Shown: positions 45,432 to 55,499 of the stretch, piece after piece
Numbering within the stretch: position 1 is the first letter of the stretch
Layout of the letters: every line of letters begins with the position of its first letter
NCBI GenBank assembly: GCA_018806985.1
Contig: JADANN010000446.1
Location: 310,001-374,000 of the forward strand
Source of the DNA: Angiostrongylus vasorum
Lineage: Eukaryota > Nematoda > Chromadorea > Rhabditida > Metastrongylidae
Direction of reading: 5' to 3'
Length of the DNA: 64,000 nt
Made by a program: the position numbers and the translations under genes
Notes under the pieces: model-generated
Databases searched by the model: none
What the model was told of the DNA's origin: nothing
Seen by the model: the letters and a program-made list of their open reading frames with translations, nothing else

Positions 45432-47857
45432 TCACACATTAACTTTTCTGGTTATTGGAAGTTTTATTTCTGGTTTGCCAGTGAAAGCTGTGTTTTCCAG
45501 TCCCAGACCTCCGACAATGATCTGTTGTGATTTGTCGAAGTTCTCCATTCTGATTGGATTCGTTATTGAAGCGGCTGTGGTTGAAAATATGTTCCTGAAG
45601 AGGTAGAATCTAATGAAATCGGATTTACAATAGTGTGCAGCCGATACAGGAATGGTTAACGCCGTGTGAAGAAGCGCCAAGTGTGTGCTGAACACTGTAT
45701 GTGATCAATCACAGAATTGCTCCAACAGACCCCACATGTCTCTAATAAGGGGTTTGTTCAAAAAGATTCCGCGTTCTGCGATCGACTGATAGTGTCGATA
45801 TTGAGTGTTTAGCCCAGGATGCCTTTATCGCTAAAAATTATCGTTTAGGTTAGTTAGTTTAAGATCAATTTTGGCGAGCAAACCTCCACTCAAAATTTTT
45901 AGAACAGGATCCAAACACCGATTATCATAATGCTATCAAGATTTCAATGATTCTTAAAGTTATAAAAAGTTCTTAAAGTAACGATTGATCGTTATGTTTA
46001 GAGCAACCCCACTTCTATGATGATTCCGCCTTTGGAGCTCGGATCTAAGAGCCACGTCTTCTGCTTAGGATCTCATTGACTGCTTTGCCTTTTGTTAATG
46101 TAACTGGATTGGAGTATGCGAAGTCTGAATTTATTCCCTTACCTGTTTACTTCGGTGTTGCAGATGGTTTCCACTTGACCAAACTGCTTTACAGCCGGTA
46201 CTGTCCAACTAGCAAATGGTCGGAAATCGTTGAAGTTAGCAGGTGATTCGCTTGATAAACCAGCACCATACACTTCCCAGTACCTTAAAATCTACTGCAC
46301 TGCTTTACCACTCCTAGAACAGTTCCAATATAGCCATGTTCAACTTGTGGAACAACCATGCAACTACCGACAAAACCCACCAGAGCATGATATTATTGGC
46401 GGTGGCATAACCGGTAATTTGGCTCCAGTCATAGAAATTGGTGTAGATACCGACAGTAAGTCCGTACATATGGGCTCTTGCCAGAATACAATTGATGAAG
46501 TCGATGTTCGTTTGGATGGATGGGAACCAGTTTATTGGCGATGTAATCTTAAATTGCATGCTAAGCGTCCTTGTTAGGAGTTTAACACCTGGCGAATGAT
46601 TTCGTTTTTACTTTCTTAATTTAATAACGCCGAAACGCAGTGGTTAGAAGTAGCCGATGCATGTATGACCGCTGGTTCGACTACTCATCAGGAAAGCAAT
46701 TCCTTCCGAGTCTGTAACTTAGTGCCAGACATGTCTACGCAAAGTTCTTTCAAATATAAAACAGCCGGGGACTATTTATAGCAAGTACGTGTGGACCTGT
46801 AGTAGAGCTATCCTAAGATTTCAAGAAGGATGCTCTCGACCGCCATTAAACCACATTTGTGAAGAAAGCAAAGAATGACCCTTTATTCACATGCAAATCC
46901 GAAGACTTCTTTGATGAAGGATGCGAAGCAACAATCTGAATTAAAGAAAAGCTAAGATCCGCATAACATATGAGGGTGGGTTGTCCAAAAATTATATTGA
47001 CGCATATTACAATTTTAAATAATTTGGACAATAAAGGGTAGTAGTGCGTTTGTTCCCCACCGTGAACACCTGCGGTCCGGAGTTTCGCAAATATCTCAGC
47101 ATTATAGAAGTTATATTTTGCAACATGCTCTGCCATTAAAGAGAGTAGGAAGTAAATAAAAAGATTAAGATTGTGATTATAACTATAGCCTCAGCTTAAC
47201 TGGGTTCATTGCCTATTTGGGCTTCCCAGATCAACCCCGTTGACAAGGGATTGCTGATGGCAGTGATCGATGGAACTAGCTGAGAGACAAGCGAAGAAGG
47301 AGCCGCATGTTGTGGTGGTGAACGCGTTAGCCTCCGGAAAAGGTAATAGTGCGTTCGTTCCTCACCGCAAACACCTGCGGTGCGGAGTTTTGCAAATATC
47401 TCAGCATCATAGAAATTATATTTTGCAACCTACTCTGCTATTAAAGACAGTAGGAAGTAAATAAAAAGGTTAAGATAATAATTTGGACAGTTGGGTGGTT
47501 TTTACACTACGACTGTCCGTATTTGCATCGCAGCAGTGTTGGATTGTCGGCTGTTTATAGAAGCGTACCTGAATCCACACAGATCGAACTGTTATTTGGG
47601 AATTTCTCAGGTTGTTGTACATCTCATCGAATTGTACAGCTCCAGTTTTTACGGAATTTGGTTGAGGCGTCATGTACACTTCAGTACCGACACCAGCGGC
47701 AAATATATTATTTGAATTTTACGAAAACAAATAAACAAACGGAAAAAGTGCCTGATAGAGAAGAAATGACTCAGTTTCTAACAAACCAGCGTAAGCATTG
47801 CGAATATTGGACGAAACGTACGGATCGAATTGTCCTTGAGCAGTCGGACTATAAGCT
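45432..47857 (-). CDS. GH25 (protist/nematode-type) lysozyme, partial and probably defective
   Basis: Five exons can be joined in frame on the minus strand: 47857-47787 (AYSPTAQGQFDPYVSSNIRN), 47696-47569 (GVGTEVYMTPQP, FDEMYNNLRN, VWIQ), 46547-46381 (ITSPINW, HMYGLTVGIYTNFYDWSQIT, NNIMLW), 46283-46143 (YWEVYGAG, NFNDFRPFASW, VKQFGQVETIC) and 45594-45432, ending in a stop. Introns are 90, 1021, 97 and 548 bp. Donors are GT and acceptors AG, except the acceptor before 47696, which is CG. The motifs are those of C. elegans lys-4 to lys-8-like proteins, secreted lysozymes of gut and innate immunity. Phases agree at every junction and about 222 residues are visible. Signal peptide and first roughly 60 residues are not found: upstream lies intron with a SINE-A, then unrelated DNA. 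The last exon (53 residues) is longer than usual family ends. Functional gene with a remote first exon and a sequence error, or a pseudogene, both remain possible. Confidence 0.85.
46632..46960 (+). mobile_element. SINE-C-like copy within lysozyme intron
   Basis: CGCAGTGGTTAGAAGTAGCC and CCGCTGGTTCGACTAC resemble box A and box B. The central domain is drifted (CCTTCCGAGTCTGTAACTTAG, TGCCAGACATGTCTACG), with a 3' part GACTTCTTTGATGAAGGATG. Assignment to SINE-C rather than SINE-A is uncertain. Confidence 0.5.
47031..47476 (+). mobile_element. SINE-B tandem 1.5-mer within lysozyme intron
   Basis: A 5'-truncated unit (from AATAAAGGGTAGTAGTGCG with box B GTTTGTTCCCC) runs through its 3' module into the 5' module of a second full unit (CCTCAGCTTAACTGGG, head GCATGTTGTGGTGGTGAACG, GTTCGTTCCTC). 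Flanked by perfect AATAATTTGGACA at 47018-47030 and 47477-47489, so the dimer inserted as one piece. Confidence 0.85.
47697..47698 (-). other. defective 3' splice site in the lysozyme gene
   Basis: The intron between the AYSPTAQG exon and the EVYMTPQP exon should end just before 47696, where reading frame and family alignment join (NAYA-AGVGTEV). The intron ends TTTGCCG instead of TTTGCAG. No other AG within about 50 bp upstream gives an open frame. Confidence 0.65.
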
Positions 47858-47907
47858 CTGTAAAAAGGCAAAATTCTTACATATCCGAAAATCACGCCTG
47901 AACAAGG

Positions 47908-48191
47908 GGCGCGTGTAGCGCAGTGGTCGGAGGCGTTCTGCAGCACACACATGGAATCGATCCCCGTCCCCATGGCCCACCAAGCCTTCCATCACTCCGG
48001 GGTCGGCAAATTGGTACCAAACTTGTCTGGGAGGATAGCAGCACTGGCTCGATACATCGGCATGCCATCGCGAGTCATTGTAAAGGCCAGATATGCATTC
48101 AATCACCTCCAAACGATGCTCAATGAAGTCGAATGCATGGCGCATCCTTCAGGGTTTGATCAACGCCGAGAGGTTTATCCCTTATCGTTTT
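47908..48191 (+). mobile_element. SINE-A, full-length copy upstream of lysozyme exon
   Basis: All domains present (GGGGCGCGTGTAGCGCAGTG head, GGAATCGATCCCC box B, 3' TTTGATCAACGCCGAGAGG, TTATCCCTTATCG tail). TATCCGAAAATCAC (47882-47895) and TATCCAAAGATCAC (48192-48205) look like a drifted target duplication. Opposite strand to the lysozyme, 50 bp upstream of its first visible exon. Confidence 0.9.
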
Positions 48192-48209
48192 TATCCAAAG
48201 ATCACTAAG

Positions 48210-48705
48210 CATTCAGATAGTTTTGAGAAGATATTCCAGAAAAGTATTTTTAAAGCTGTTTTGAGTATTAACATTCTTGCATTATCGTCCTTTGTCGTGA
48301 TAATTCTTCAGCTGTTGAGAAATCATGTTTCAAACGAAGTCAACCATCATGTCCAATATTCACGATTGCTTTTCTCTGCAAAACTCTTTTTTCTAAGAAA
48401 AAAATAAAGATTTGTGGGCGTGGAACCGCGATGAATAATTGGAGTTCATCCTTTTTCTGCTCATTACAGTATCCAAGTTGAGAATCATTCCAGCAGGTCG
48501 ATTAAAGCAGCCATCTAAGATGAAACATACCAAGAATCACGTTAGTCTTGGCAGCGAACTAGTCACAAGTCGGTAAACCTCCCTAGGATTCATAACAATC
48601 GGAGGTTGCGTCTAATGCCGAGCTGAGGCGTCCAGGCGTACTTGACCATGAAGTTGACGAGAGAAAAAACCACGTGGACATGCACGACACCAAGGAACAA
48701 AATAA
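48210..48705. other. No lysozyme 5' exon found
   Basis: Searched on the minus strand for a signal peptide or the family N-terminus preceding RAYSP. None seen. Confidence 0.4.
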
Positions 48706-48995
48706 GGTAAAGCTCTTGATGTTGATCAATCTCTGAAGAATGTGCCATCAAATCGACTTCATTAAGCATCGTAAGAAGTAATGTGACTAATTGGCTTATT
48801 TGGCATATAAGTCATGACTTGCGGTGTTCAACCGAAAAATTCAATTCTGTGCTTTTCTACTTTCCCAGACGTGTCTAGCACCAAATCTACCGGCACTGAA
48901 AGGATGGAGAACATTATTCACTTGGATATGGACTCGAACCAGGAACCTTGTGTGCATTGCAAGGCATATGCAACCCCTGTGGCAGAGGCTCCTCC
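48706..48995 (-). mobile_element. SINE-A, diverged copy
   Basis: AGCTCTTGATGTTGATCAATC, ATCGACTTCATTAAGCATCG, a drifted central domain, and box B as GACTCGAACCAGGAACC on plus. The head is at the right end. Confidence 0.7.
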
Positions 48996-48999
48996 TGCA

Positions 49000-49580
49000 A
49001 GCCTAATTAATTGTGAAGTACCAAAGATTTTTACCATAAGAGATTTTTACATGGCTTGAAATACCTGATAAAGGCGACGTTGTACAGATTTTGTCTCATA
49101 CAATGAAACGTAAACAATGTCGTCGGTGCAGAGAGATCGACTGCATATGCGGTATAGGGCTGCAAATGGGGCCGTTATAAAATAGATTCTCTTATTACAG
49201 CAAACATACACAAAAAATAAACAGCTGTCTTTTCCAGTACAGGATTTAGCTTCTGGTTTTGTTGACTCAAAGCAAAAAGCATCAATTCATTTCATCATCA
49301 ACTCATATTTGTTTCCGCTCCTTAGGCAGCAAGCCAAGGCTTCGTGGTTCGACTTCATCGTCACCTACGGTAAGAGGTCGAGTCATCCGACTAGACGGAG
49401 TAGTCGCTATCAGCTTAACAAATCTTTCCATCCATTTCGGAGAAAATTCAACTAGAAATTCATTCGGAAAACAAGGGGAGACTAGTCAAATTTTGGCAGT
49501 TTGCATTAAAAGGTCTCACCGAAAGAAGGAAGAAAGATAGACTGGGATCGATTACTAATTTCAACAAGAATCGGCACAGT
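49000..49580. other. No supported gene
   Basis: The 93-codon plus frame 49259-49540 is serine/arginine-rich with no motif and overlaps the region downstream of the small-peptide gene. Confidence 0.4.
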
Positions 49581-49581
49581 T

Positions 49582-49931
49582 CTAGCGTGCTATCTCTAAC
49601 ATGAAATTTGGATTGGATTTCATAGCGGGATTGACTAGTTTGAGCTGTAACAAGGGACAGTTCAATGTAGGTAGGACGTAGGTTCGACCTCGTTGAAGTC
49701 CTTGACAAACTGTTTTTCCTGCATTTTCTACTAATTTTTCATTGTCTAACGACGTCTGTAGAAATCCATTAGTTTTTCTTGCCGATACTTCATATGACTT
49801 ACTAATATACCGACCTGTTCACCGGCTGATGGTTGTTTTCCTTGCTGTTGTAGTTGCTGCTGAACCACTGGGTTCGCGAGACATTTAGAGCTAAGAGCGA
49901 CTAGTAAGACAATTTTCAACATTCTGAACAT
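49582..49931 (-). CDS. candidate small secreted peptide (two exons)
   Basis: Exon 1 (49931-49803) begins MFRMLKIVLLVALSSKCLA, a textbook signal peptide with likely cleavage near CLA/NP, followed by a glutamine-rich stretch (VVQQQLQQQGKQ). A perfect GTAAGT donor sits at 49802-49797 in phase 0. The next acceptor, TTGTTACAG, opens exon 2 (49644-49582), which continues LKLVNPAMKSNPNFMLEIAR and stops. Total 63 residues, mature peptide about 44, no cysteines. Without splicing the first exon would read 18 codons further to a stop, giving a 61-residue alternative. No family recognised. Same strand as the lysozyme and chemoreceptor, 1.7 kb or more from either. Confidence 0.5.
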
Positions 49932-49934
49932 TTT

Positions 49935-50960
49935 CTCAACTCATTTTTCTTTGAAGTCGATTTTTCAATAAGGACGCATGAAATTCCACTAGAAGCAGGC
50001 GCTGGGAAGTTCAGAAGAAGATCGCTATGATGCTATCGTGCTTCCGGTTTCTCAGTGGTAAGCATTAGCCATCCCTTTTGAATAAATAGGTATGAAACTG
50101 AACAGGTCATAAATGGGGTGGTCGTAAAAAATATAGATGGGAGAACAGTGTTTAATGTCAACGTAATGCATTCATGGAATTCCAGCTGTTTTTATCTACA
50201 GTCAGAGTTTTTCTGTAATCGCTTTCCTGTCTGGGTAAATTCAATGAGTGTCGACTCCAAGAAGGGAATTCAAAACTATACGTACCCTCATCCATTAGCA
50301 CTAAGGTCTTCTTCCCAAGGATTCCACGGACACCCTAAGGTATTTAAAGGAGAATAGAAGAAATGAGTGTTTTAAAAGGAAATGAATCCGGGTTATTACA
50401 CTGATCTATTAATATTGCTGGTAGCTTCTTTTTACGTTATATTTTGATATGTTGTTTCCATATCATTCTTCCCTGCTACAGACGAAAGCATATCCACTGC
50501 AAATGTTTTTTCCGTCGATGATTTTCTAGTGAGTTTAAATTTGAACGATTACTGAGAAGATCTTGGTCGGAAGAAACAAGCAAAGACGTGACGACTAAAA
50601 CTGTTGATAAACGACTTAAGACGTGACGACCAAAAACTAAGTGTCCATTCGATTCGTTTTGATTATATACGATACTGATAAAAATAATCAGTTTATCACA
50701 CCGACAATGTTGCGTTCATTGCACTGATGATGTAGCTTAACATTATATTTCAAGGACACTCAGTTTTTGCTCTGTTGATAGAAATCTCATTCCATCTCTT
50801 GTCTTTTAATGTTCTGCCTGTTGTGGATCAGCAAACATCATTCTTCTCATTCAATACGTCGTTTCTAGAGCTTCGACGTACCTCGTGGTAACTCACAGGC
50901 AGCATCGAACTACTTGCAAGTGTTTCAAGTTATATTGCATGCCACAGGACAAATTTAACT
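49935..50960. other. No supported gene
   Basis: A 79-codon plus frame (50118-50357) lacks motifs. A short direct repeat AAGACGTGACGAC occurs at about 50583 and 50620. Confidence 0.4.
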
Positions 50961-50978
50961 CCCACTAATATAACGATG

Positions 50979-51258
50979 TGGCGCAGTGGTTGGAAGCGCC
51001 CTGCAACACACAAGTTGCAACAAGAAGGAATCGATTCCAGAACTTATGGTTCACCAAGACTTCCATCACTTCGGGGTCAGCAAATTGGTGCCAGGGTTGT
51101 CTGAGAGGATAGCAGCACTGGTTCGATACATCGGTAGGCAACTGCAAGTCATTGTAAAGGCCAGATATGCATTTAATCACCTCTAAGCAATGCTTAATGA
51201 AGTCGAATGCATGGCGCATCCCTCAGGGATTGATCAACGCCGAGAGCTTTATCCTTAT
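50979..51258 (+). mobile_element. SINE-A copy with target duplication
   Basis: TGGCGCAGTGGTTGGAAGCG head, a 12-bp insertion before box B GGAATCGATTCC, central domain, 3' CCTCAGGGATTGATCAACGC and TTTATCCTTAT tail. TAATATAACGATG (50966-50978) and TAATATGGCGATG (51259-51271) match at 11 of 13 positions. Confidence 0.88.
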
Positions 51259-51359
51259 TAATATGGCGATGTATTGCAGTGTAGCAATTCAATTCATTTG
51301 ACTAACAACACAAAGGAAAGTGGCGAAGCACCAAAATTTCTCTTTGTGATAAAAAATGT

Positions 51360-51510
51360 TGATATGGAAGGTCGCTAAGCCTTCGAAAACCTCAATGTAG
51401 ACGAGATAGGCATTCAATCACCTCTATGATGTTGACAATAGAGCCGAATGCATAGGGAACCTTTAAAGTGAATGAAAGCACCGAATTCCTTCCCTATCAT
51501 CTTTACAAAT
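51360..51510 (+). mobile_element. SINE-A, very old 3' fragment
   Basis: GGTCGCTAAGCCTTCGAAAAC, GGCATTCAATCACCTC, GAGCCGAATGCATAGGGAAC and TTCCCTATCATCTTT keep the family order. Confidence 0.45.
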
Positions 51511-51514
51511 CACT

Positions 51515-52365
51515 TTTAAGCTGCTTTCTGAAAAGCATCGCTTTTTTTCGGTGCCGAATCTCACAGCAGATGGAAGACGCAGGACTGTCGCTTCGTTGAA
51601 GAAAAAAATGAAGCGAAAAAGTACTTCGCTTTATTCTGCCGCTTCGCTCGCTTACTTTTGTTTTTCCTATTTCCTACAGATGAGATTTTGTGCTTTTATT
51701 CGCTCAACACTGGAGAGTCCTCTCATCTAGATTTGCTCACTCCTTTGAAATGGCAACGAAAACGGTGTGGGTCACGAGTTAGTCGACTTCGCAGCACAGT
51801 AAGGACAAGGACAGAAGCAGGAGGCTGTACATATACTAATGACTACGAATAGTCGAAATTTTCAAAGGATTTCTGAGCCATCACATTGCTGCGTTTTAGA
51901 GTAGAGTCACCGATGAGATCGACTTTGGTAATCATTTAAATTTTGGTGACGGCCGATATTTTGCGCTAGGTAGAGTATTGTGCAAGCTGTCCAGTAAGTA
52001 ATTCGATATGTGGAGATTTGATAGTTGAAGGTGCAGCGATGGCTTGTCACCACTACTCACGCAGCTGATAACAACCACCATATCCAGGAGCGCTGAGTCA
52101 TGTGGCTTTAAATTATTGGCACACGGCGTTGTGTTTTCTGGTGAAAAGGTGCTAAACAGTGCACTGTGATTCAATGAAGGACGGCGACACTTGTAAAGCA
52201 GTAGTAGTGCTGTGCAGTGAACACATGGTTGGTGCGACATCATTCCAAGATACTCAATATCTGGCCCATTTATAGTAGCAGAATTGGTAATCGTTTGTCA
52301 ATGAAAAGAGATCTATAATCCATGAAAATACGGGTAAGTCTTTAACATGGCATTATTCCGGTAAT
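51515..52365. other. No supported gene
   Basis: The 103-codon minus frame 51932-52243 has no recognised motif or splice context. Confidence 0.4.
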
Positions 52366-52371
52366 GCAGAG

Positions 52372-52652
52372 GCGCGTGTATCGCAGTGGTCGGAGGCCCA
52401 CTGCTACACACGTGGAATCGACCACCGCTTCCATGGTCCATAAAGCCTTCCTTCCCTCCATGGTCGGCAAATTGGTACCAGACTTGTCTGGGAGGATAGC
52501 AGCACTGGCTGGATACATCGGTAGGGCCACCACCGCGAGTCATTGTACAGGCCAGATACGAATTCAATCACCTCCGGCGATATCTAATGAAGTCGAATGC
52601 ATGGCGCATCCCTCAGGGATTGATCAACACCGAGAGCTTTATCCTTTATCCC
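52372..52652 (+). mobile_element. SINE-A, full-length copy
   Basis: GAGGCGCGTGTATCGCAGTG head, GTGGAATCGACC box B, full central and 3' domains, tail TTTATCCTTTATCCCTTATCC. The reverse of the GGATAAA tail seen in minus copies is clear here. Confidence 0.9.
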
Positions 52653-52659
52653 TTATCCC

Positions 52660-53190
52660 TGTAATCGACGAATGCCAAAGTTCGACGACCACCCTTCGGC
52701 ATTCACAAGAAACAAAAATCCTTAAGTTTCATCGGTATCCACAAGCAAACCACTATACATTCGCAAATGACAGAAGCGAAACAACATACCGAATGCAAGA
52801 ATTTAAGGGGTATCCACAAAATTTCAAACAGATTGTATAAAAAGTAAATAAATCAAGATTTAATGTTATCTCAAATGGGCCAGGATTACAAATCAGAAAT
52901 GGTTCATCAGCCAAATTGCTAATTTTCCTTTTTTTTCTCGTGTTTTTTTTTCAAAACTTTTGTTTCATTGTTGAATACGACGAGTCCAGTTGAGGTCGTC
53001 ATGTCGTAGAGTGTGAGACTACACCTTCATTGCTCATTTCCTTGGCAAATCCTTTCCATAATTCGTTAAGCTTTTTATGCCCAACCAAGCAGATTTATGG
53101 ACAGTCCTTCCTTCAAGCTTGGAGACAAAAGAAACGCTTCTTTCTTTCAGATTTATGCAGACTGAAGGACAATCCATCAAGGTTGCAAGA
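52660..53190. other. 3' flank of the chemoreceptor gene
   Basis: No gene recognised. The plus frames at 53030-53356 are antisense to the last chemoreceptor exon. Confidence 0.5.
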
Positions 53191-54523
53191 TTATCTTCTA
53201 ACTATCGAGAAAATTCGAGGGTTCGAAACAGTAATGGTATGCGAGTGCACTTTGCAAGTGATATATTTCCTTGCCGTTATTCGAATTTCCTTGTTCAGAG
53301 CGAGGAAGATAACACCGTTAAACACACCTAAAACAGAAAATTACGGTACTTTTTAATGATACAGTTCTATTTCTTAAAATTACCTACAGACGCACCTGCA
53401 CAAAGCAAGCCAAAAATGTAGAAAGAGCCGACAGCTTTGAAAACAGAGAAACCTATCATTTCAACTAAGCCAGCACCGATGCTTGGAAGAGTCACAAATA
53501 CCAAAGATATAAGTAGGACACCAGCAGTGGTACGATTTGCCTATATTTAGAAAATTAAAAGCAGAACTTTTCCGTCTATGGGAAACACTTTGTACTACCT
53601 GTTTGATTCTATTTTCTCCCGACCTCACAACTCCTGGTGCTTGTGGCTTTCGTTGAATAGCTCTTAGGCTCATTAGGATTAATGTCGTCAGAATAATTAC
53701 TATAATGCCCATTACCTGAGGCAAATACTTAGAAGATATGCTGACGGCTTTGATAATGAAAAAAGCTTACCATATTGCTGATTCCCCCAATAGTGGCGAA
53801 AGTTGTCACATAAAAAACATCCAATAGACGCGCAGTTGGGAGCTCTGTTGAATGATGACAGTGAGAATTCCAGGATGAGATCCACGCCTGCTAATAATAA
53901 CGCAAACAACAAACAGATTACAGCACATGAGCGAATCGGCAGGTTACGGAACGTGACTGGGAAAGACAATGCCTGAAGGAACTCATGATTAATTAACCCG
54001 ATTCCATTTTTTGTCTAGTATCTTACCAGAATTCTCTCCACAGCAATAGATATGGTTAAGGTGAGGTTAATCTTCAACTGAATAATCAATGGAGTGCTAG
54101 CGATCAATACATAATATGGGCTTAAATCCAAGGATACTGGATTCCAAGACTTTACAAGATAAATAGTGTATGGAAGAGCTGAAAAAAGTAAGCATGGAAT
54201 TGTTGTGTTTTTGTTACTTTTTGAATCCTAAACAAAATGACTTACTTGCCACTGCATGTAGGGAAGTCAGTAACCATTAGAAATAACACCAAGAGCCAAG
54301 AGGAATTTTGCCGAAGATTTTTTCTGTCTTAAAAAAAAGAATGTGCTGAAGCTGGAGATATTTTTATTGTCTTATCTTCCAAGAATAAGACGAATGCTGT
54401 ATTGTTTCATTGTTAGGCATACCTGATGAATAAGAAGAGAATGAATCCATTGCAGATGATCACAGCCAGTTGAAGGAACACAAGTGTAATATCGACGATC
54501 AGATAAGACACCTTGATAGCCAT
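53191..54523 (-). CDS. 7TM chemoreceptor, Srbc-like serpentine receptor, with two frame disruptions
   Basis: Seven exons on the minus strand: 54523-54423, 54327-54246, 54178-54027, 53972-53771, 53715-53599, 53540-53396, 53327-53191. All introns are GT...AG. Expected product about 311 residues, the family size. Features in order: TM1 (LVFLQLAVIICNGFILFLF), KSSAKFLLALGVIS (TM2), LPYTIYLVKSWNP, STPLIIQLKINLTLTISIAV then ERILALSFPV (TM3 and its cytoplasmic end), LLFALLLAGVDLILEF (TM4), NCASIGCF and FRHYWG, VMGIIVIILTTLILM (TM5), TTAGVLLISLVFVTLPSIG (TM6), FYIFGLLCAGVFNGVIF (TM7) and a 30-residue tail. Such receptors sit in sensory neuron cilia and couple to G proteins. Breaks: one T too few at about 54272 (frame runs to TGA at 54269-54267) and one G too many in a five-G run at 53784-53788 (HYWG then frameshift). 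Class assignment is by eye; membership of another nematode sr class is possible. Confidence 0.85.
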
Positions 54524-54799
54524 CCCATGCGAGAAGTTGCAATTATCGAATGTCTACATCTGAAACCTTCTGAAAACTAACAGTACTGTGCAGAAGCAAA
54601 TCCCAAGACCGACTTTCTACGAACCTCAGCATTGATCAATAATCTGATAGTTTTCATCAATGAGCAAACAAGAGGTGTTGGGATAAGGTCGTTCAGAAAT
54701 AAACGAACGTTTTTAGCTATATTATTTAAAAATATTATAACATGCTCCAAACAAAACATTGTTAAACAGGAGAAAACCATGGGAATCTAAATATCTTTA

Positions 54800-55430
54800 C
54801 CAAAAAGAAATATGTTTATTTATTCTAGTTGTTTAAGATTCTGGAGCTCTGGAAGCGATGAATTGAATTGGTTGAAGGCACTTTTTGCGTTATCGTGCTT
54901 GGTGAAGCATTTCTCACTCAGAAAGTTGTCAAGGTGCTTGAAGAAGTAAGAGCCGCTAAGCAAGAGGTCTCGCGAATATGGCAAATGAGGCAAAGTTTCC
55001 TAGTTCAATCCGTTCAACTTCTGCAACGTTGGTTCCGCAACGTGAGACTGGGCGTTGTCGTGGAGAAGGATTGGATTTTTCTGTTGACTAATGCCGGTCG
55101 TTGTTGTTGGAGTTTACAGTCCATTTTACCGATGTCGGCAAAACTTCTCTGCCGTAATCGTTTCGCCCGGACTCAAAAAGTTGCGATGAACCAGCCCGGC
55201 TACAGACCATCAAACAGTCACCATAACCTTTTTTGGTGCAATTTCGGCTTTGGGAAGTGCTGTGGAGCCTGATCGTAATCCAACCATAGAGCTGAACGTC
55301 ACCGCTTGTCGTACAGAATCCACTTCCTGCTGAACGTCAAATTCGATCAAGAACAGGGTCGTTTTTTGTTGCGCAGAATAAGGGCAGACGACGCTTCAAA
55401 AAGACGATTGTTTTGATTATCGTTTAATCT
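54800..55430 (-). pseudogene. mariner transposase, cecropia/Hsmar1-like ('bandit'-like) fragment
   Basis: Conceptual minus-strand pieces: LILRNKKRP, KWILYD, WLDYDQAPQHFPKPKLHQKK, VMVTVWWSVAGLVHRNFLSP, GETITAEKFC, QRPALVNRK, AEPTLQKLNGLNY, then GSYFFKHLDNFLSEKCF and INKHISFW. These follow the Hsmar1-type transposase order from before the first catalytic Asp to the C-terminus. At least five frame changes and stops. The N-terminal DNA-binding part and terminal repeats are not visible. It lies 280 bp upstream of the chemoreceptor start, same strand. Confidence 0.85.
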
Positions 55431-55499
55431 GTGCGGCATACATTTCTTGAGTTATTTTGTCTTCCGTGTAGAGTAATACATGTGCGAGGAATGTGCCTG

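Noticed and set aside
47031..47476. CRISPR-like or satellite array suggested by repeated units
   Set aside because: Only two units with a transposition footprint. The window is a eukaryotic genome with introns.
49803..49931. Small-peptide exon as the missing first exon of the lysozyme
   Set aside because: Its donor is phase 0 while the lysozyme exon at 47857 needs phase 2, and it lacks the GH25 N-terminal block.
54253..54323. Alternative exon 2 of the chemoreceptor (ACAG acceptor, GTGGCA donor) avoiding the frameshift
   Set aside because: It needs a poor donor, ignores the strong GTAAGT seven bases on, and loses the KSSAKFLLALGVIS match to the family. A single missing T explains the data better.
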